This document shows positions 24,402 through 37,800 of a DNA stretch of 64,000 bases, one piece after another. A model generated the notes under the pieces. The model ran no database searches and was not told the DNA's origin. It was given only the letters and a program-made list of their open reading frames with translations. The position numbers and the translations under genes were made by a program. The first letter of the stretch is position 1; each line of letters starts with the position of its first letter. This DNA comes from Diprion similis (lineage: Eukaryota > Arthropoda > Insecta > Hymenoptera > Diprionidae), in contig NC_060118.1 of assembly GCF_021155765.1 (NCBI RefSeq), positions 13,838,146-13,902,145 of the forward strand, written 5' to 3'.

Positions 24402-25725
24402 ATGATCAACACCAAGAGCACGGTGAACGGTGTGGCCGTTATCGTGGCCCTGTTCTCGGTCCTTGCCGAAGGCAGTCCGATCGGGAAAAGCGCCGAGGGT
24501 GAGTATCGAAACCATAATCGGGTAACGTCTCACCTTAAAAACCCTGCAAAACCTTCCTCCTCTTCCGGTTCCAGGCTGCTCCATCCTGATCAACGGCGGC
24601 CTCGCCGAGCCCCAGCCGCTGATCCTGAAGCCCGGTTTCGGGGGCGGCTACGTCATCCCCGAGGAAACGGGTACCGGAAGCGTGACCCTCGCGGTTGGCG
24701 AGTCCCTGCGGCTTGTCTGCCTGGGAAACAGCTTCGACCTCGAGACCAGCTCGCCGGTCGAAGACGCGAACGTGACCTGCGTCGGGGGCACGACCTTCAC
24801 CTTCGACGACCTCGGCATAACGGAGGAATTCGAGAACATCGCTTGTCTGAGCTACCCGACGCACACCGCGAGGCGAACGGGGGTTGCCTGCCCGAACGGC
24901 GAGGTCTGCGAGATCGGTTTCGACCTCGGGGACGGTGACTTCCAGGAGCTGATCACCCTCTGCCACGACGACGTCGAGCAGAACACGATCCTCGCCCACG
25001 CTAAGGTTCCGGCGGTGATCGACGCCGCCCAGACCTCATTCCCGCGTCCCGGATTCGTCAAGGGTGACTTCTACGTCGGCGTATCAATGGCCAACATATA
25101 CACCAGGGTTAACCAGCGCGCGACCCTCGCCGGGATAATCGGCAGCGAGGAACTCGCCCTCGAGTACCTTCCCGCATCGGGTACCTACTACTGGGCGAAG
25201 GGTCACCTCGTTGCAAAGACGGACCTGATCTACGGTGCCCACCAGCGCTCGACCTTCTATTACTTGAACACCGTGCCGATGTGGCAGAACATCAACGCCG
25301 GCAACTGGGGCATCGTCGAGGCGAACCTCAAGAACCTGGCGACCAACAGGGACGTCGACCTTGACGTGTGGACCGGATCGACGGGCGTTCTGACGCTCGC
25401 CGACGTGAACGGGGATCAGCAGGAGATCTACCTCTACGTCGACGAGAACAACAACCGGGCAGTACCCGTACCGAAGCTGCTCTTCAAGGTCGTCTGGGAA
25501 GAGAGCTCGGGACTCGGAGTCGCGTTCGTTACCGTAAACAACCCCTACCTCGAGGAACTCGACGACGAGCACGTCATATGCACCGACGTCTGCGACCAGA
25601 TATCCTACCTTACCTGGAACCCCACGCGCAGCGACCGGGGTCTCAGCTACTGCTGCGAGGTCGACGATTTCCGGAAAGCCTTCCCAGACATACCCGAGTT
25701 CACAACCACCGGGATTTTGGCTTGA
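24402..25725 (+). CDS. Secreted DNA/RNA non-specific endonuclease
   Basis: Extracellular metal-dependent nuclease of the insect Endonuclease_NS (beta-beta-alpha metal) family, which cleaves DNA and RNA in gut, saliva or haemolymph. The exons are 24402-24498 and 24575-25725 (415 residues), with a 76-base GT-AG intron splitting a Gly codon. Residues 1-24 look like a signal peptide (VAVIVALFSVLAEG). The catalytic block is WAKGHLVAKTD, with predicted general-base His243. It is followed by N264, then W-Q-N-I-N-A-G-N-W at 269-277 and E281, matching the family's Asn metal ligand and NxxNW helix. Cysteines are frequent, including CC near residues 392-393. Two deviations are visible: AKGH where DRGH or RGH is usual, and PMWQ where PQWQ is usual. 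The frame is also open upstream to an ATG at 24198, but only the 24402 start gives a signal peptide. The coding exon is GC-rich compared with its flanks. AATAAA follows at 25988. Confidence 0.88.
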
Positions 25726-25751
25726 AATCATTCTCTTCCTCGGCCGCGAGT

Positions 25752-25870
25752 GTCATGGTGTCCAGTGGTGCTGAAAATGTCCTAGAATTTTGCTTGTCCT
25801 TAGAAAGTCCTGAAAACTATCCTTTTACTCTCCTTGAAATTGTTATAGAATTTTTACTGGACACCATGAC
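25752..25870. repeat. 119-bp MITE-like element with perfect 15-bp TIRs
   Basis: GTCATGGTGTCCAGT at 25752-25766 is exactly inverted as ACTGGACACCATGAC at 25856-25870. The interior contains GTCCTAGAA, GTCCTTAGAAAGTCCTGAAAA and TCCTTGAAAT, a repeated TCCT pattern. It begins 26 bases after the nuclease stop codon and so lies in its predicted 3' untranslated region. There is no open frame. The target-site duplication is unclear. Confidence 0.65.
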
Positions 25871-28319
25871 TGATCCGTTAGCCTCTGATTCGTCTTTTTA
25901 GCCAGCCGATCCCTTTCAGTCGAACTCGGGCTATTTGACGAACGGTTCTAGTCGTGAGTCAAGAAGAATGTGGGGGGCAAATGCTCAAATAAATTGTTCG
26001 AATTATTATTCAAGCCGTAATTTTGAACGCCCATTGCTGGCAAAATCTTACACTCCTCTTCCCGACGCAGCTGACAGGTTTGCGAAAAGTGATATCAGCT
26101 CTTCGAACGAGACTATTTCATGGTCGTAGACACCCATCGTTATTGTATCGAATGACGTATGATACCCGGACCTGGTATAAAGTTACAAAGAAACAAAGTA
26201 CAAATCCCGGATGCAGGATGAAGCTGATGATAAAGTTATTCTTTAATCACTGAATGAGCCATTTCGGTTTATCGGCACCGATGTAGAAGTTCATTAGGTA
26301 TCCTAATAAGCCTGTATAACTTAACAATACCCGAAATTTACAGGACATGTCATTATATCTTTACATATTTATTTATTAGTTATTTATTTTCATATTTTTA
26401 TTCTGTCATAACGTACTTTAAGTGCAGAGATTAGAATTGCACCGGATACGATATGAATATCTATCGTGAAATTTTTATTTTTTACATTGATGTATTTTCT
26501 CATCGAATATAATATTGCATGTATATATATTATATATATATTATATACACAAACTGGTCAAGTCAATGATATTTTTACATGATAATATACATGAGTTGTT
26601 GGAATTATCTATTTTACTTTTACGTTTCCTATTGATTGTTCGCTGATTTTATCTAAATATTACGTAGCTGCATGAGCAGGTTTCAGCAACGCGAAGCTAT
26701 TATCTATAATTAATCGTATGGGCGCAATACGTATTCTCCAAATCGATTCAAGTCTAATTTACTTTGAACCAACTTCGCGGTATTCACACCCACGCATGAT
26801 TATTCAACACCTAAGATACCTGAGTGATTTCTTTTAAATTCTGCCTGCAATGCGTTTATTTTGCTTAAAAGTTTATTATTAAAAGTATCTATAGCATCGT
26901 TTTTTCGCCACTTTCACATTGTTTAAGTTTTTTTTTCCGCACACATTATTCTGGATTCCATTTGTCCAATTGTTTCGAATTCGCAAACATTGTCGTTAAA
27001 TTACCTAGCATTATTCTCTGATCGTCGTTGACTAGCACCGCAGTTTCAAGTTTTATTCAACCTTACTCTGTAAATGAGAATCAGCGGAAATTTATCGACA
27101 TTAGTAAACAGTCGCTGATTTCCAGTCATTAGTATATCGTAGTTGAAAAACGTCAGTTATTGACATCAGTTAATTTCCATCACTAATTCATAATTATAAT
27201 GTACAATTAGGTAATAATATCTCCTCTCCTCCGTCGGGGTGACGGCCATTTTCGTAGACCAAAATTTGATACTTGATTGATTGGAAAGAAGAAGAAAATT
27301 TTTACGTGTCTAAACGTATGTGTGTGTGTGTGTATCCACCTACAAACGCGAAGGGAAGTAACTTGAGCACACGCGTTAGATTTACTTTTTCGGTTTTGTT
27401 TCCCACACATGTATTCTTGTTGTCGATCATAATAATACTGGCTACGAGAAAAGTAAAAAATTTTGCGATAGCGAAAATAAAGGAAAAAAAATTTTAAATG
27501 TACATCGATCCAACTCTCGACAGTTGGAAAAAAAACACTTTAAACGTAATTTATCGATAGAGAGCGTCAAGAGAAAGGAAATAGAGAGGAAGAGTGATGA
27601 TATGTGGTCTACACATATCGATGTATAAAAAGAGCGACGTATGACAAGCGCAATGATTATCGCGAAGTTAAAATTACTTTTCGCGAACGAGTGTCGATAA
27701 GATATTAAAATAGCCATTTAGTCATCGGGTCTCACTCAGAGATTTTGATTTCTAAAATGGCAAAGTGAATCACACATGCGGACTTTGGCACAACTCTGTA
27801 AGGCTTTGAATAGGAACACACAATTTCCAGGTGCATAAAAAAATATCGAAAAACTTCCCACTGACGTAGTGATAACGATATCTAGAACCGTACACGAACG
27901 CAGATTGGTTAGTGGTAGATATACAATACAATGATTTGATTATCTAAAAATCAATCAGTTGATGTGATAATTACCGAAGGGAGTAGAAAAAAAAGCTTCA
28001 CATAGCACGCAATACTACGAGATAAAGATATCGGTATTGTTTAATTAGGGACCGGTGAATTAATATTCACCCGTTGTGTAAATGAAGCGTTTTGACGGGG
28101 CATGCAATTCGGTTCCAGGCCTTGTTCAAATCATTCCACAACCACCGGATCAGTTACGCGATCTCTAAGAATTCGACGCAAGGAGTATTTCACCGAAGCG
28201 ATTGAGGTGTCAATACCATTCGAAATCATTTCGTAACCTCGAAAATCACACTGAAATCAGTATTATTAAAACGAATACAGGAATTTTTTCTGTAATCTTG
28301 ATAAATCATATGAAATTAG
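25871..28319. other. Intergenic region between nuclease and C2CD5
   Basis: AT-rich DNA with a polyadenylation signal at 25988 for the + strand nuclease and TA-rich strings near 26520-26545. No exon is supportable on either strand. The two genes converge here, since C2CD5 ends from the other strand near 28320. Confidence 0.55.
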
Positions 28320-28804
28320 ACATAATGAAAATAAAGTTTATTTGTTAAGTAATCTCTCTTAATAATTCTATAAAATTTGAGTAATCACGAAATACGTGAT
28401 GATTGTTAATTTTTGGTCCGGTGAAACACCCCTGGATTCCTATACCTAAAGCGCGACGAGTAGCCGTGAGTTTGGATCATCTCTCTCAAATTCGGATGGC
28501 GAAATTGAGAGAAAGGGAAGTTAACTGAACGAAAGTATGGAGAATTCCAATTCCGAGGAAGATCTCATTGGGTTTCGAACCTCACAAGCACCGTGGATCA
28601 CAACATGGTCGACACGCCTGTCGAAGGTGTCCCGAAGGTGTTCCGAAGGGTGGCCTCCCCGTCTCGGCTAGTACCGGTGGACGTCTAATCCTCGGTCAAC
28701 GCCTCCAGGATCTCGGGAAAATCGGAGGCGACGACGGCCTTCAGGGTCGAGAAAAGGCCACGGTGCCCGTTCGGCTAGGACGGCGCCGAGGATGGAAGCT
28801 GATG
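28320..28804 (-). other. C2CD5 3' untranslated region
   Basis: This follows the C2CD5 stop codon on the minus strand. The minus-strand AATAAA at 28342-28337 is the likely polyadenylation signal. The first 165 bases are GC-rich and keep coding-like frames, including one ending FPEILEALTED and a TAG at 28686-28684. That frame is interrupted upstream and not in phase with the C2CD5 stop, so I treat it as untranslated. Confidence 0.5.
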
Positions 28805-31800
28805 TCAGCCCGCCAAGTTCCCGACGTGCCTGTCGTCCGCGAAGTAAGAGACGGAAACGACGTCCCCGCCGACGTTGATCAGGCATTGACCCTGGAACAC
28901 AATTATTCTCCGTCTCCAAGTCTACCATAATTTCTGCAATGTTTTACACCTTCGTTCTTTCCCGACATAGAAAATCTGGAGGCAAATAATGAGAGCACGT
29001 CGTCGTTTCCTGCGCAAACGGTCACAGGTAGAACTGGCGATGTCGTGTTTACCTACATATATATTTAAACGACAGAGACAGCGTAGGACGATTGTTTCGT
29101 AGAGTGACTTTTGTTCATGTCCAAGCAAACGGAAGATCCAATTAGACTTCGAACGACTCTATGACGTCGTTGGACCCAACGTCTAGTTTCGCATTCGCTG
29201 ACCGGACAAAATCCATCGATCGTGAATGAAATAGCTTTGTACGTGCGATTCAATTCCTGCATTTGTTGCATAAAGAGATGAGAAATATAAGAAGAAGAAA
29301 AGCTCAGGGAGGTTGTCAAGAACGTCGAAACTTAAAAAAAACTCTAAGTATATATACATATATCTATCTATTTATCGTAAAAAAAAAAAATTTCTTCTAG
29401 TTTTTAACCTCCACGAGGGATAAATTTCAGGTGTTCGCAACACCTTCTTATATAAATTCAATTCTCACGATCTCCAATTATCGTTCTACTTTTCCACCGA
29501 GGCTAATTCCCTTTACTCACCTCGTTAAGCATTCCCGGGGAAAGAAAGTCGCGGCTGTGCTCCTCAGTCCTTCTTCAAGCCGTTTTACCTAAGCGTAACT
29601 AGGTGTGCGCTGCTACCTCTTACTATTTTATTTTTTTCTCGTACTTTTTTTCACTCATTACTTTTCCATCAACTATCGTACGCCATTGACTCAGCGAATT
29701 TGGGATACAAAATTACAAGAGGTTTCTAACACACGACTTTTCATATTTGATCGAAGTTACTTAATGATACAGACATATGGGCAATTGCTTAGACGAACGA
29801 CTTCCCGCATCGGTAGAAGAAAAGCCGACTTGATAAATTGGCAATTGTATAAGGTACGTGACTATTATATAATTAGATAAGGTGGGTAAAATTGAACTGA
29901 AATTACGTTACGTTCACTCGTTGTCATTTCGCGTACAATGTCCTCAGATTACAGTATTATATGTATCATATAAATCGATTCAAGAATACGAAGACATACG
30001 ATGCTATACAGATTTTCTTATCAGCTATTTCGTGGAACGGGATTTCGTCATAGTTCCGATACCTCCGCCAAAATTACAGGAGGCCACGAGTCGACGAGCT
30101 ATCCTGATATACCGGCACTGTTTTAATTACCAATTTATCTGTAGAGGTATGTATACGACGAGGTTGGTCACGTTTTCGGACGAGAAGGAGAGCCGAGGGA
30201 AAGCGATACGACCAGCCTATACAAAATCTCCTGATTGACTCAACTTTTTTCTCTCTTATTTTTTTACCCCGTGGTAGTAAGAAGCTGAGGGAAAAATTCA
30301 AGGATATTTATAAACAGCTCGCGCGTTGTCTTTGATGTCAGACCCGGACAGCCCCTGATAAGAAAAGATGGTATGTTTATTGCATGCCACTATTAAAGGG
30401 GTGAGGGGGAGAGGGGGGGGGGGGGAGGGGGCAGAGATATGAGGAGCCGTTCTCTAATTATCACGTGCGATCTGGTAGTATAATATCAAAGACACCTGTA
30501 CCACGGTGAAAAGTTTTAATTGAGCTTTTTCAACGGATGTCAAGGAACTCTGTTCGCGAGGATAAAAAACGACATAAATATTCTAACCACACATTTATGC
30601 AGCACCTTTTCTTCGGTTCATTGGGATAAGAAAGAGACGTTAAGAAAGGCTGATACATATGCATATGCAGAGACAGGATTATAATAGTTGAAAATTTCTT
30701 CCAAAGCACATGAGTCCTGATCGTAGGGGATACGATTGATGGCAGGCCTGATTGGTCTGCGCCGAGTCACTTTCGGGCATCGTAATCAGGGGCGCGATAG
30801 GGAAGGGCAAGGAGGAGGGGCAGTTTAATTAGGAGTTTGAAAGGACCGACTACGTATAGTGTGTATAGGAAAGAAGGGTTATACGTTCAGAGGGATGATT
30901 GATCTGAGTTTAATTAGAAAATTTCTCGAGACCCGTACACCTAACGAATAACTCGGAGGGGTGCGTAACGAGGAAAGAACAAAGTGCCGCCTGCATTAAC
31001 GGTGTTTTAAAAGGCTCAAACTTATACAGAGGTATGAAGGTTAATGAGGAACCGGCGCGTCCGCGTCGTCAAAAATTAATAATTACCCGAAAACGCTGCA
31101 TTTGACAAGGTTTTCGACAAGGTTTTTTTTTTACAATTTTCCATCCCGCCGAATGCCAGTGGAGGCGTCGACTGATTACAAAAAGCGACCGGATACCCGG
31201 GTATCGATTCTACGTAACAGAAGTGAATTACTCTGCTTTGTACAAGAAAATCGTATCTGCAGAGAATTCCGAGAACGGCTAAATTATATCCATGTCACTA
31301 CTAGAGGGATTAGAATTTCTAGACACCAAGTTTCCGAGTTATACGTGTGTCAATCAACGTCGTACCGACTTGGATGTTCTTGGCTTAGATTTCAGAACGA
31401 GGCGTTTCTCTGTAGGGAAAACTGACGAAGCAACGTTAACGGTTCCTCGACTTTGTTTTCTTTTATCCTTCGCGTGATATAAGATTCGTTTATACACGCG
31501 ATGTGGTGACTACCGTATAAGACTGACGATGTGTGAGTATGAAATACACGAACAAAAATCAGGGTCTGATTGATTTCTACCTCAGCGAGGCATCGGCGAA
31601 ACGTGCCGTGGATCGCTTCGAAGTATTGGCGATACAGGGTCCTTGAGAAACTCCAGATTCATTGGTATAACACGCTTGAATAAATGTTTTAAAATTACCC
31701 TTGGAACATGCCGACAACGTGACAACGTTAGAGTTGAAAGAAGAAAGATTATAATAATGACAATAATCATAGAGCTTACGATACGAATCTGATGATGCTT

Positions 31801-34800
31801 TTTATACACCACGTGAATAACATGCAGCCTATTAAGTAAGAAAATTTTTATGTCTGACGAGAATCAGAAGACTAAGTAACAAAATCGATAATCAAGGGCT
31901 GCACAATTACGTTTCCACGTAAACTGTTTATGTAATTTAAGGCAAGGTCGTGAGTTGAATAATAATCGTAGAAAAAATCTGGAAAGAAAACAGATATAAC
32001 GAGCAGCAAAAAAGTTTGCACAAGATATCTTCAATCATTTCAGTAAACGATACGGGCTTAGAATTGAACGTTCTTAATTTTCCGCTTTCGAGTCATGATA
32101 TGATTTAATACCGTAATAGCTGTGAAATATACCTAAGTACTTGTTTTTTCGGCGGTATGAATTATTGGTGGTAATTTATAGGTATTATTTTTCTTTTCTT
32201 TTACTCCATACTTCACGCTTGTTCGGTCGTTGGATCACCGCGAACAAATTCGAGACATCTTAAAAATTTTATGCTCACAATCGCATCAAATGAATAGGAT
32301 GGGATGTGTAGGGCAGAAGAAATGGCTGAGGAAAAAAGATTTAGAGGATGCTCCGAACTTGCGGGAACGTGATAAAACTTAAGTTACAAATTATCCTCGG
32401 GAAGTATCTGAACGAGAGAGAAGAAAATAATAATAAGTAAAGTAAAGAAGAAAAAAAAAAGAGCGGAACGTGAAAAGAGATACGACATCAAACAAAAAAG
32501 TCACGTACTCATATCAAACGCTAGCTAAATTACGAGACACTGTTTTATTCAAACGAAGTTTGCGCGCAGTTTATCTTAATTCAATCTTCGCCCCTGCAGC
32601 GAGGCACAGCCCGCTAATTTCAATGACAAACTACTTCAATGTTCCCCTCTGGTAAAAGAAACAAGGTTTGAGGCATAATTACTCAGTGTTCGCGCGACGC
32701 AGCGAAACAGTTTTCGCGAGGAAGAATTTTAAACATTCTCTCCTCCTTGTGGTTTCTTCGCGTCAACTTCACTCAGGGTAAAATAGACGTTGTGTGTTTT
32801 TTTATTTTTCTACAAATAAACGAAGCGAAATCGAAAACCGATTCAAAAATTTTCGGTGCAACTCACCTGATTTTTGTGGGGACTATGGCAAAGGACCAAT
32901 TGCGTCATGAAGTAGGCGACCATCGCATTTCCACCGAGTGCCGTAACGTGGGCCCTAACTATGGCGAGCACCTCCGTGACGAAACTGTGAACGAATCCGC
33001 TGAGCCCACCACCCTGGGGAAAATACGAGGAAAGATTCACCGTCTGTTGGTGGCAACGGATAATCGACAACTTGCATGGGCATATGAAAACAGGAATATG
33101 GCATAGACCATACTTACTTCTCGAATCGCTGTGCTCTCGCGAATGAAGAAGAAGTTCAAGTTCCCGAGATACCTTTCAATCCTTCCACCGGGCATGTAGG
33201 ACAGCGGCGTTATGTCGACGCCGTATCTCTCCTTCAACGGCATCTTGAGAAAATTTATAGATCGTTATTGGCTTCTGGTTGTCTTGAAAGGATGAAAAAA
33301 TCATCAGCGTTTTTGTTAAGCTTACATGTTTGTGCTTGTGCAATGTATGCACTCTCGTTCTCAGGGGTGACCGAGGTCTCTGTCTCTGGATCAGACTTCC
33401 GGATTGTCCCAGCGAATGTAGGCTCGAGGTGTTCGGTGCTCCGGAAGCTACCGCGTTCTCCGGCACAACGTGGTCCTCGTCGAGGCTGAATATCAGATCG
33501 TTTTCGTCTGAGGAAGACGATTTTAGTCACGCGATCGACGACGGACGTTCCCCGAGAGCGGGATAATTAATTAGTGAAAAGCTGGAAAAATGCTCTCACC
33601 TGTTTTCTTCACCTGATCTCTGCTCATCGAGTGCGGCAGAACTTTTCTTTTGTACTTGTTCAACTTGGTCGGCTCACCCAATCCAAGAGCCATTCCAACT
33701 ACGGAGAGTTGAATTTCGTCCGGCTCCGGGAGCTCGACCTTGAATTGAAGGTCGCAAAGAGCACAAGGCACCATTTTTCTCAGCTTGAAGTAAACGCTCT
33801 GCGAAAGAAGCGCAAGAAGAAAGGAAACATGAACGAAGACGCCCGACAAAAAGGAACGAACGATAATGACGACAGTAGATGAAGTACCACACCTGCAACA
33901 ATCTTCCAAAGTATTTGGTGGATACCGAGGCCGGTTGTCCGACAGGTATCTTGGCGCGCCATAGCTGGGTGAACATCTGCAGGTTCCTAACTATCTCGAG
34001 GTCTTCGAGTCCGGGTATAGTCTGCGTATTAACGACGTGAAAACCGTCCGGCGGCCTGTTCTCCATCAGCATTGATATCTTGTCGACTTCTTCCATGTCG
34101 TCAACCTCGAGAACGCAGGCGTCCTTGTTACCCGCCCCCAAGTCGATTTCCGGCATCTCATCCTCCGACTCGTCTGTGTCGGACGTTGTTACTCGGCCGT
34201 TTTCCATATCCTACGAGCGAGGGTACGTCAAGCGAAACCAAATGATCGAAAGAAATGGACAGAAGAGAAAGGAATGGGGAAGAAAAAGGGAGAATCAAGT
34301 ATATTTCTAAAAAAATTCAAACTACCCACCGTCAAGGACTTCAGTTGATAGAACTCCCGGTTCTTCTTTACAGTTTCGATGAGAGACTTCTGTATGTCCG
34401 CGAGCTTTTGCTCGTCGCTCCAAGAGTTTCCAGCAGTGACCTTGGGCACCGCTGGGGTTGGGAGAGGCGCCAAGTAGACGGCGGTCCCCGTCGCCATCCC
34501 GATCAGGAGTCTCTCTCCTATGGAGACTTGGACTCTAAGTCCGAACAGAGCGTTCATGCTCCTCACCTTTATTTTGTTGAGCAAGAGGCTGTGGAGCTCG
34601 TACTCGAGGAACGGGAGACCGTCGGAAATCTCCTTGGCGTTCAGTTCGCCCCTGAGGTCCCTCTTGGGTCTGCACACCGTCGCCTGGACAACGCAGCCTC
34701 TTCCGGTTATCGGAATACTTTCCGGCAACTCGATGGTGGTGAAGAGAATATCTGGGACTTTGCCGCGACGACAAATCGCGCACTTCAGAACCTTGACCCT

Positions 34801-37800
34801 GAAAGGTACGCTGCTCTCGCTGTATGGCAAGTGACATACGCTGCACGAGCTCGGAGGAAGCGGAATAGAGTGGGACGATATTTGCTCCGTAACGTCAGGC
34901 TGCCTCGTCTTTGAATCCTGAACGCCGTTGACGTCTCGGGCGGCGGTTTCTTCGGTCTGATCATTTTTTCCCTCGCCCTTGTCACTGTCACTTTTGTCGC
35001 CTTTCTCGCTCTTCGTCGTGCTGGCTGGCTGAGCTTTTTGCTGACCCTTCTCCCGCTCAAAGTCTGTCCTGTCCAAGGATGTGGTCGTGATTTCACGCTG
35101 ATGAATTCGACTAATCAACGGGTTATCAGGTTCCTGGCTTGTATTCTGGAGGTTTATTACAGCAGCCGTCCCAGCGGCACTCAAGACGCAGACGTCGTCG
35201 CTAGATAAAACGATTAATTCTGCATTACGAAGTCATGGTCGGATTGACAAAAGCTCCTACGCCTCGTCTAGCATGCTAAGGACCAAAAAAATTCCCGGGG
35301 TGATCCTACCATATGCTGGTTTCCTCGCGATATCCCAAGACCACATTGCAAGCTAAGGCCCTCGCGTGCGAGCGAACTTCCATACGAATCTCAGTCCACC
35401 AAGCATCGCGGCTCTCTGGTTCTTCGAGGTTGCTTATTCTCTCGAGAAGCTTTACGGACCTCGCGCTGACAGTGCCGCCTGGAATAGCGTTTTTTCTGCA
35501 TTGATTTTTTTCCTCGATTAAGAAGTAAAAAAACGCACATTCCATAACTAGGTGTTCCTAACTGGCTTATCTACGATTCAGCGAAGGACTCTTGGGTCTT
35601 ACCTAAGTGCAGTATAAAGCCGGGCGGATATTGCTGCATGGTAATGAAGGGGTATTCTAGCATGTCAAGTGCTTCCTGGTTCATCGGTCTGACCACCGCA
35701 GTCACGGGTCTCAAATAACCCCCCATAGAGGACCTGTCGCTTCCGGTTAGCGAGTTACCTGCAGTTACATCGCATACGTTCATCAGAATAACCTTTGTCG
35801 GCCTTTTTGCACAGCGTGCCTTTGTCACAAACTGGATAAGACATAACGTGCGCGTAAAGAGTATTTCAAAAGATTTCAATTAGCGTTACTTGTGATGTAT
35901 TTAGACAAAAAATGTGAATAATATAAAACTGTCTTTTGAATCACTCTGGCGTGTGGCGTTCGGCCATTAGGACGAAGATACGCGTATAAACCGTGAAAGG
36001 GAAAATTCTCAGAAGACGGTACTAGAAAATTTATTTCAACAGTCGCAAGGCTTTTGGAGAGAAAATAAAGCGTACAAATGTAAAAATGTAAGGATTGCGA
36101 GACCGAACTATCTCCAGAAAATAGATAAACCAAACTTGAAAAACATTATCACGAAAATCGTAGCGGTCATTAATATAGTTTCAGAAAAATTGGTCACTGA
36201 AACATTCTCTCAAGTTACCGCGATCACTTCGGTACACGTACTCCCTTTCAAGGTGTATATAGGTGTACCTACTCCTGTATAAACAGGCATAGCGTGGTGA
36301 GATAATTTTAAAAGTTGGACATTTGCGTTACACGATGATCAAGGCGTCGTTACATGAACAGTTTATCTTGCAGAAGTCTAACAGCCATGCTAATTAAGAC
36401 AAATTGAAGCTGGTCAAAGATTTTGTTGTTCAATGGGCGTTATACTTATGTCGTTGTTTGTATAGGTATGTATCGTATATGGGAATCCTTTGAAGAGTCG
36501 ACATACACGCATACATTGATCTAAGGAAGTAAAGAATTGCCATTTAATTAGGGTAGATGCAGTCTCACAGAGGTATGTATAATTCTTTGTGTTTACCGAG
36601 TAAATAGTAAAATACAGGTGAAGAGTATAGATCTATTGATAAGCTTGAAGATGTGGCACATTAATATTGTTAACGCAGTTAATCAGTCTTATCTCAGGCC
36701 ACCGGGTCTATTGTCCGAGGTATTTTTCACTCTTTGTTAAACTAGCACAGGTGGAAAGTGAGTAGACAAGAATGATGCTGATCTGTTGTTGCTGATGATA
36801 TTTGTCGCGATGATGAGTGCGCGTAAAAACGTAGACGTAGACACGAGAATATTACTGTTACGGTAGAGTAACAAACGTATGGTGGACGAGTAATATTGTA
36901 GTCACTGGGTCACGCTACAGAGCGACAACGAGAGAAAGAAACAAAATGTCAAGATACATGAACATCAGCATTCTCCCGTCGGTACTCACGTTTACGATAA
37001 TATCCTGCCGGGGAGAAATATTCCGAATGAAACAGAAAAACCAAGAGAAAATCTTTTGAAACATTGAATGTTGATAATTGCAGGCCACTTTTCATGGCAA
37101 TCTCATGTCGTTAGTTCAACACTTACATATGTAACTCATCTTTATTCAATGACGCGGCAAATTGTCCTGAGAATTTGATTAGTGCATTTTAAACGGGACA
37201 ACAAAAATAGAATCGTGACTTTTCCATACCTCGTATTACTACGATGGTAGCAGTAGTAACAGAATGCAAATACAAGTTGCGCGACGTGCTAGGCCAATAA
37301 AACTAGCTGCTGAAACACCCTGTATAATCATGTCCAATTCCAAAGGGTAAAACGAAACTCTCTATCGACTTCAAAACGGGGCTATATTATATCACACGGA
37401 CTTGATACGACAAAGTTCAAGTCCGCCGTCAATGGAAAAGTCCCGATGTCTATAAAAGCAGTTAGCGTAAAGAGAAGAAGAAGAAGAAGAAAAAAAAAGT
37501 GCGGGTTATCCTCTACCTCGAAAAAGTTCTGTGCAACGCTCTACTCGAAACTTATGCCTAAGAAACACCCCCACCCCTTCCAGGTAGTAATAGCAAGTGC
37601 AAAATTATAAGGAGCAGACACGCACACCCCCTCGCGGCACACGCAGCATCATCCATAAATTTTGGTTAATGTGGTAGACCTACCTTTCGGAGTAATACTG
37701 AGATCAGAGTCGCTGGATCTCCGGTGTATCGGAACGGCCGAATTGGCCTTAGTTACCGGCGACTTGGATATTCTGTTGCCCGCGCCTGCGGGGGTCGGCG

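Noticed and set aside
28668-28928. Minus-strand 86-codon frame with many Arg codons
   Set aside because: It overlaps the last C2CD5 exon in another frame. The conserved QCLINVGGDVV frame is the real one. I first considered a decayed cuticle-protein gene here, but the splice-linked C2CD5 C-terminus explains the signal better.
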